Assembly: GCA_022843945.1 (NCBI GenBank)
Contig: JALHMR010000011.1
Location: 1-64,000, forward strand
Length of the DNA stretch: 64,000 bases
Direction: 5' to 3'
Source of the DNA: Rhodospirillaceae bacterium
Lineage (GTDB): Bacteria > Pseudomonadota > Alphaproteobacteria > CACIAM-22H2
Positions 58,682 to 64,000 of this stretch are shown here, piece by piece (position 1 is the first letter of the stretch; each line of letters opens with the position of its first letter). The notes beneath the pieces are model-generated. The model did no database searches. It saw only the letters and a list, made by a program, of their open reading frames with translations, and had not been told where the DNA came from. Both the position numbers and the translations under genes were made by a program.

Positions 58682-59830
58682 TCACCCGTTGGAGCGGTTC
58701 TTTGCCGGGGACGTTGCAAGACCGCGCAGCATGGACAGTCGAAAGATCGTGAGCCAACGCGCAACCGCAGAACGGAGCGCGGCTGTGGCGCCGTCGAAAT
58801 AACCGCTGACACGCTCTTCGCCCGGAACGTTGTAGTCCTTCAGCGCCAGGGCGTTCTTCTCAACGACATGCCAGGACAGCGCCGCCAGACCGATGACGAT
58901 CACCGTGGCCCACATTGCCACTTCGAACCAGCCAGTAGCGACGGCGTAATGAATGAGAAGCTGCTTTACGGGCCAACCGTAGATGTAGATGCCGTACGAC
59001 AGATCGCCGTAGCGCGCCATGTCGGGAAGCTTGATCGGCCCCAGCGCCACATAGATCACGAGATAGGCAAAGCAGGTCGGCAGGGCGAGCCAGAAGCCGC
59101 CATAGAGCAACGTGAGAAGGGACAGTGCCGCACACGCCACCGCGCGGACCGCTGTCAATCCCAGCCGCCAGTGATAGATCGCGGCGCCGCCAAAGAAGGT
59201 CGTGACCAGGTTGACGCGATGGTTCCAGTCTCTGAACTCGTCGATCGTATACGGCCCGTCGATGCTCAAGAAGGTCAGACCGGCGGCCAGGATTGCCAAC
59301 GTGACGTACCGGTTCAGCAGGCCGAGGATCCCCAGGGTGAAGACGAGGCCATAGCATTCCACCTCGTAGGGAAGCGTCCAGAGCGGCGAATTGACACTGT
59401 TACTCGGGTTGTCGAGAAACACCCCGGGAAGGTCTCCCTGGTAACCCGTCATTGATCCGTTCACGACCACGTAACGATACAGCTCCCATGAGGAGAAATA
59501 CTCTTCGAGCGGTACGGCGGTGACGATCGGGCCCATGACGAATGCCGACAGCAGCACGACAATGATGAGGGCCGGCACCAGGCGCACAACGCGGGCTTTG
59601 GCAAAGCGCCAGACGCTCGGTGTCTGCTCGAAGCTGCGCGTGATCAGGTAGCCGCTGATCACGAAAAAGGCCGCAACCCCCACGGTTCCTAACGTGGTCT
59701 GGTTCTCGCTGAGTGCCACGAGAGGCTGGGAAAGCCCCATTCCGGTCGTCGCCGAAAAGGCATGCGACCATAGGACGGCAAGGGCGGCAAAGAATCGGAT
59801 CGTGTCGAAATTGTTTGATCGGCTGGTCAT
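58682..59830 (-). CDS. Acyltransferase-3 family membrane protein (OafA-like)
   Basis: A 382-aa, roughly ten-helix acyltransferase: MTSRSNNFDTIRFFAALAVL, LWSHAFS (catalytic His region), GVAAFFVISGYLITRSFEQT, RVVRLVPALIIVVLLSAF, and LSYGIYIYGWPVKQLLIHYA near the end. Such proteins O-acetylate surface polysaccharides or other extracytoplasmic sugars. Base composition is slightly lower in GC than its neighbours, as is common for surface-modification genes. Confidence 0.93.
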   Translation of the reverse strand: MTSRSNNFDTIRFFAALAVLWSHAFSATTGMGLSQPLVALSENQTTLGTVGVAAFFVISGYLITRSFEQTPSVWRFAKARVVRLVPALIIVVLLSAFVMGPIVTAVPLEEYFSSWELYRYVVVNGSMTGYQGDLPGVFLDNPSNSVNSPLWTLPYEVECYGLVFTLGILGLLNRYVTLAILAAGLTFLSIDGPYTIDEFRDWNHRVNLVTTFFGGAAIYHWRLGLTAVRAVACAALSLLTLLYGGFWLALPTCFAYLVIYVALGPIKLPDMARYGDLSYGIYIYGWPVKQLLIHYAVATGWFEVAMWATVIVIGLAALSWHVVEKNALALKDYNVPGEERVSGYFDGATAALRSAVARWLTIFRLSMLRGLATSPAKNRSNG

Positions 59831-60300
59831 GCGGACACCTCATCGCTGACCCGAAGGCCAAGGAGCACGCTGGCACCGCTGCGAACCGATGCCGACGTCA
59901 GGAGGCGCTGATGCGTCCGTGTTTTGGAGAGATACGCCTGTTACGAGCGGGTGGCCCCGCGTCGCTACGGCATGCTGCCGTGAAACTAGCGGCGTGTCAG
60001 CGCCTGGGCGCGACGATCAAATCGGAGTCTCGGGACTGAAACTCACCCGCCGGGCACCAATCCGTCGCCTCACGGAGCCGCGGCGAACGCCGGAAACGCC
60101 GGCTCGCAGAATATGGCGAGCCATTCTCTTGGTCGGACGCGGCAGGGTGTGCGCCATGTTCCCTGATGAAGGGAGCGCCTTCCGCGCCGTCAAGCTGAGC
60201 ATCCGCAATACCTCGTTCGCGCATCCGGGAACGGGACCCTACGGGGTATGGCGCTACTGAAAACCGCCCCTGTCGAAGCTCGTACGCGTGGCGCCGCACC
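59831..60300. other. Intergenic region without recognised gene
   Basis: About 470 bp between two minus-strand genes. Several open frames cross it, but none has a plausible start, codon pattern or recognisable product. It may contain the acyltransferase promoter near 59831-59880. Confidence 0.5.
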
Positions 60301-61758
60301 TCAACGGCTTGGCCTGAGCGACAGGGACGACGCGAGCGCGCCGCTGCCGAGCGCGAGGACGATGGCGACGACGATCAGGCTGGCGGCAATCGCGAAGGTG
60401 ACCTGCATTCCGGCGGCAACCGCTTCGGGCGGGGCCGTCGCCACGCCGGCCGTGCCCGAGGCGAGCGCGAACACCGCACCCATCACCGAGGCGCCGGTGA
60501 CCAGCCCGAGATTGCGCGACAGGTTGAGCAGGCCGGAGATCACGCCGCGCCGATCCGGGCGGATCCCGGCCATGACGGCGGTGTTGTTGGCCGTCTGGAA
60601 CAGCGCGTAGCCGGCGGTGATGACGACGAGCGGCGCGATGTAGCCGGGAACGCCGAGCCTCGCCGGCAGCAGGGACAGGACCAGGGAGCCGGCGGCGATC
60701 GCGATGAGCCCGACGACGCTCATGCGCGGCGCGCCGAACCGGTCGGCCAGGCGGCCCGCCGGCATCCCGGTCAGCGCCACGACGACGGGACCAACCGAGA
60801 CCACGAGTCCCACGGATGCGGCATCGAGACCGAGCGCGCCCGCCAGATAGAACGGCCCGACCACCAGCGTCGCCATCATCACCGTCGAGACGAGCGCGCT
60901 CGTGGCCAGGCTGGCGCTCAGCCCCGGATCGCGGAACGCCGCCAGCGGGATCAGCGGCGAGGCGGCGCGCGCTTCGAAGAGGATGAAGAGCCCGGCCCCG
61001 GCCCCGGCGGCCGAGAGCAGCGCCAGGTTGAGCGGGCCGAAGTTGCCGCGCCCGAGGGTCATGGCCAGCGCATAGGCCGCCAAGGTCAGGGCCAGCAGGA
61101 ACGTGCCTGGCATGTCGAAGACGGGGCGTTCCGGCTTCGGCTGCGGGCGATCGGCGGGCAGGGTGCGACGGATCAGGAGCAGGGCGAGGACGCCCAGCGG
61201 CAGGTTGACCAGGAAGATCGCCGGCCAGCCGGGCCCGGCGATCAGCACGCCGCCGAGCGTCGGGCCGAGCGCCGTACCGATTGCGGACATCGTCCCGAGC
61301 AGGCCCATGGCGCGGCCGGTCTTCTCCTTCGGCACCGTCTCGCCGACGAAGGCCATGGTGAGGGCCATCATGACGGCCGCTCCCAGCCCCTGCGCCGCGC
61401 GGGCGGCGATCAGCAGCCCGAGCGTCGGGGCGAGGCCGCCGAGGACCGAGGCCGCCGTGAACAGCAGGAGCCCGGCCAGCAGCAGCCGTCGCCGGCCGAT
61501 GAGGTCGCCGAGCCGGCCGACGCTGACGATCAGGGCGGTGATGGAGATCAGGTAGGCGAGAACGACCCACTGCACGTCCTGGAAAGAGGCGTCGAAGGCC
61601 TGGGCCAGGGTCGGCAGGGCTATGTTGGCGATGCTGATGCCCAGCGAGGACAACAGCATGGAGAGCGAAAGCCCGGCGAGCGCCCAGCGGGCCGAAGGGC
61701 GCCGTTCCGCCTTCCCGGTGGGGGTTTCTTCTCGTGCTGCAATGTCTGGCTTCACCAT
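60301..61758 (-). CDS. MFS transporter, DHA2 (EmrB/QacA) type
   Basis: A 485-aa, 14-helix drug:H+ antiporter-type transporter. Motif A in SVGRLGDLIGRRRLLLAG, motif C-like GPTLGGVLI (GTALGPTLGGVLIAGPGW), and the DHA2 N-terminal pattern ALAGLSLSMLLSSLGISIAN. It probably exports a toxic compound. It is divergent from a LysR regulator with a strong palindrome in between, which suggests ligand-responsive control. Confidence 0.94.
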   Translation of the reverse strand: MVKPDIAAREETPTGKAERRPSARWALAGLSLSMLLSSLGISIANIALPTLAQAFDASFQDVQWVVLAYLISITALIVSVGRLGDLIGRRRLLLAGLLLFTAASVLGGLAPTLGLLIAARAAQGLGAAVMMALTMAFVGETVPKEKTGRAMGLLGTMSAIGTALGPTLGGVLIAGPGWPAIFLVNLPLGVLALLLIRRTLPADRPQPKPERPVFDMPGTFLLALTLAAYALAMTLGRGNFGPLNLALLSAAGAGAGLFILFEARAASPLIPLAAFRDPGLSASLATSALVSTVMMATLVVGPFYLAGALGLDAASVGLVVSVGPVVVALTGMPAGRLADRFGAPRMSVVGLIAIAAGSLVLSLLPARLGVPGYIAPLVVITAGYALFQTANNTAVMAGIRPDRRGVISGLLNLSRNLGLVTGASVMGAVFALASGTAGVATAPPEAVAAGMQVTFAIAASLIVVAIVLALGSGALASSLSLRPSR

Positions 61759-61829
61759 GAACTCCGTTTTCTGAAGACGCCCGAAGCGGGCTTTCCAGAA
61801 AACTAGGCTCCGGAGTGATAGGGCGGAAG

Positions 61830-61857
61830 ACGCACGGATTACAGTTTATCCGTGCGT
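61830..61857. promoter_or_regulatory. LysR operator candidate
   Basis: ACGCACGGAT (61830-61839), 8 nt, ATCCGTGCGT (61848-61857): perfect 10-bp arms in the region between the divergent MFS and LysR genes. LysR operators typically contain T-N11-A palindromes in exactly such positions. Confidence 0.7.
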
Positions 61858-61887
61858 TTAACGCCATATCAGACTACGCTCGCCCGC

Positions 61888-62796
<909 letters not shown>

Positions 62797-62810
62797 GGAG
62801 CGCGCCGTCG

Positions 62811-62889
62811 GATCTCGACCTTGCGCCGCTCGATCACGCCGGCCGCGTATTGCAGGCCGATCGGGCCGCTCTTGAGCTTCGCTTCCCCG
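62811..62889 (-). pseudogene. Relic of a DUF1080-type gene 3' end
   Basis: On the minus strand this encodes SGEAKLKSGPIGLQYAAGVI then ERRKVEIR. It resembles the C-terminal strand pair of 3-keto-disaccharide hydrolase (DUF1080) domains (G-x-I-x-L-Q-x-x-x-G-x-x-x-x-R-x-V-x-I). It has no start and is followed by a REP-like sequence (ACCCTGAGG, 62789-62797). Only about 27 codons remain. Confidence 0.45.
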
Positions 62890-62890
62890 C

Positions 62891-63643
62891 TCAGCCGCCG
62901 CGCAGGGGGATGCGGGCCAGGACGCAGCTGTCGAGGGCCAGGCTGTCGTGATTGGCCATCAGCCGGATTTCCCGCACCACGGTGTCGAGCAGGATCCGGT
63001 CGCGCCAGTCACGCAGGATAAGACGCAAGGCCGTGGCCTCGGTGGCGTCGAGGTGGTCGCGGAAATGGACCAGGCCGACGGTGTAGAGCCCGGTGGGCCG
63101 GCCGCCGGTCAGCGCCTGCAGGTGGCTGACGGGATCGCGCCCATGCCGCGCCTCGGGGACCAGCGGCAGGTAGAGCCGCCCGTGATTCTTGTCGCCCATC
63201 CACGGGCCGGTGAGCCGGGCGCGGAATCGCCGCAGCCTGCGCAGGCGCAAGGTGAGATGTCGGATGGCGGCGTCGCTGTGCTGGCGCTGCAGGTGGCTGC
63301 GGATGGTGGCATGCAGCACGGGGCGGCGGCGTTCCTGCAGGTCCCAGGCGATCTTGGGCGCGAAGGGGGCGGCGCGCAGCCGGGTCATCAGTCGCCGATA
63401 GGCCGGGCTGGCGTCGAGTGCTTCGGCGTCGACCGGCACGACCAGGGCGCGGCTGGGCGGGGTGAACCAGCCCATGTCGTAAGGCTCCCCCGGCTTGCTG
63501 CTGATGACGTCGGGGTGTTCGGGCGCGATGAGCGGCAGGTGGCAGAGCCGGTAGGAGTCATCGAGCGGCAGGGCGGCGCCGGGCGCGAACCTGTAGGCGA
63601 GGGCGCGGTAGCGGAGCTGATGCGGACGGATGAATTCGGTCAT
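62891..63643 (-). CDS. Protein of unknown function
   Basis: A 250-aa soluble protein starting MTEFIRPHQLRYRALAYRFA. Regular alpha/beta pattern: RALVVPVDAEALDASPAYRR, WDLQERRRPVLHATIRSHLQ, HGRLYLPLVPEARHGRDP, GRPTGLYTVGLVHFRDHLDA. The HAT and GLVHF spots recall the HxT-type motifs of 2H phosphoesterases, but the match is too weak to name a function. Its stop is 2 bp from the DUF1080-like relic. Confidence 0.75.
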   Translation of the reverse strand: MTEFIRPHQLRYRALAYRFAPGAALPLDDSYRLCHLPLIAPEHPDVISSKPGEPYDMGWFTPPSRALVVPVDAEALDASPAYRRLMTRLRAAPFAPKIAWDLQERRRPVLHATIRSHLQRQHSDAAIRHLTLRLRRLRRFRARLTGPWMGDKNHGRLYLPLVPEARHGRDPVSHLQALTGGRPTGLYTVGLVHFRDHLDATEATALRLILRDWRDRILLDTVVREIRLMANHDSLALDSCVLARIPLRGG

Positions 63644-63715
63644 GGGACGTGGGCATGTAGCGTCTTTCCCGGAGACGGAAAAGCGCTAAAATGCCCGGGA
63701 CCTCAGGAGGAAACC

Positions 63716-64000
63716 ATGCCGCTCGAAAAACTGGAGCACTACACCGTCCGCAGTCTCGATATGGAGAAGACGCGCGACTTCTACCGCGACGTCTGCGGCC
63801 TCAAGGTCGGCCCCCGCCCGCCTTTGGATTTCGCGGGCTGGTGGCTTTATTGCGGGAAGACACCGGTCGTGCATCTGGTGCCGCTCGACAACCCGATCGC
63901 CATCCGCGGCGAGGTCAATGTGCCCGACGTCAATAACGGCGCGGCGCCGGGCAGCGGGGCGGTCGATCACCTGGCCTTCAGCGCCAGCGACGTTCAGGGC
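63716..64000 (+). CDS. VOC/glyoxalase-family protein, N-terminal part
   Basis: Open from ATG 63716 to the window edge (95 codons), preceded by AGGAGG 5 nt upstream. MPLEKLEHYTVRSLDMEKTR, DFYRDVCGLKVGPRPPLDF, WWLYCGKTPVVHLVP and GAVDHLAFSASDVQG show the paired beta-alpha-beta-beta-beta modules of the vicinal-oxygen-chelate superfamily; H8 and the later H in VDHLAF are the usual metal ligands. The 3' end is outside the window. Confidence 0.88.
   Translation, partial: MPLEKLEHYTVRSLDMEKTRDFYRDVCGLKVGPRPPLDFAGWWLYCGKTPVVHLVPLDNPIAIRGEVNVPDVNNGAAPGSGAVDHLAFSASDVQG

Noticed and set aside
59889-60260. 123-aa frame in the gap before the MFS gene
   Set aside because: No ribosome-binding site, unlikely amino-acid composition and no recognisable pattern.

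Overview
The window reads as chromosome of a GC-rich alphaproteobacterium. The evidence is a GcrA cell-cycle regulator (23318-23767), several promoter-like sites of the alphaproteobacterial general-stress type (GGAAC-N16/17-CGTT), HisKA_2 and FixL/FixJ-type signalling, many solute-binding-protein transporters (three Bug/TctC proteins, one TctCBA system, one TRAP system) and REP-like palindromes. The genus cannot be fixed from sequence alone; a soil or water oligotroph of the Rhizobiales/Rhodospirillales kind (for example Reyranella-like) would fit.

Layout. 1-10.1 kb: a truncated YgjP-like metallopeptidase, an orphan Bug binding protein, an IS1595-like element with two passenger genes and a perfect 8-bp target duplication inside a palindromic repeat, a membrane-anchored Nudix-like protein, then a GntR/Ldh2 operon divergent from a complete tctCBA transporter. 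10.1-18.8 kb: a disordered small protein with an EcfG-type promoter, an RlmD/TrmA-type RNA methyltransferase, an ECF sigma/anti-sigma operon, two single-domain response regulators, a GAF-HisKA_2 kinase with its own EcfG-type promoter, and a TPR glycosyltransferase-like protein. 19.0-21.7 kb: a less GC-rich accessory patch (trypsin-like protease, DUF2971 protein, small secreted protein). 21.7-25.0 kb: HerA/DUF853 ATPase, gcrA with an inverted pair of DnaA boxes, corA.

25.2-32.8 kb: a type I secretion locus made of a 1415-aa RTX/VCBS protein, its ABC exporter and its membrane-fusion protein, with duplicated scraps of corA and of the exporter gene at the junction. 32.9-39.7 kb: RraA-like aldolase, Crp/Fnr regulator, a 69-aa protein, then a GntR regulator divergent from a CoA-transferase/TRAP operon, with two strong palindromes in the shared promoter region. 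39.7-50.5 kb: lipoprotein, PhyH dioxygenase, BON protein, GST, Kelch protein, a 27-aa membrane peptide with an EcfG-type promoter, a carboxymuconolactone-decarboxylase/Bug pair, a GlsB-type membrane protein with an EcfG-type promoter, an esterase, and a tandemly duplicated dienelactone-hydrolase pair whose second copy has a chimeric N-terminus copied from the downstream acetyltransferase.

50.5-64 kb: a second PhyH protein, a GT2 glycosyltransferase, a MASE1 kinase with a FixJ-type regulator, a GIY-YIG nuclease gene set between inverted palindromic repeats, TerC, UspA, an HNHR-repeat/PD-(D/E)XK-like protein, an acyltransferase-3 protein, an MFS exporter divergent from its likely LysR regulator, a relic of a DUF1080 gene and a truncated VOC/glyoxalase gene.

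The observations I rate highest are the dispersed EcfG-type promoter set linking sigma factor, kinase and small stress proteins; the repeat-bounded GIY-YIG cassette; two independent tandem-duplication scars; and the protease/DUF2971 accessory pair. No tRNA, rRNA or CRISPR array was recognised.
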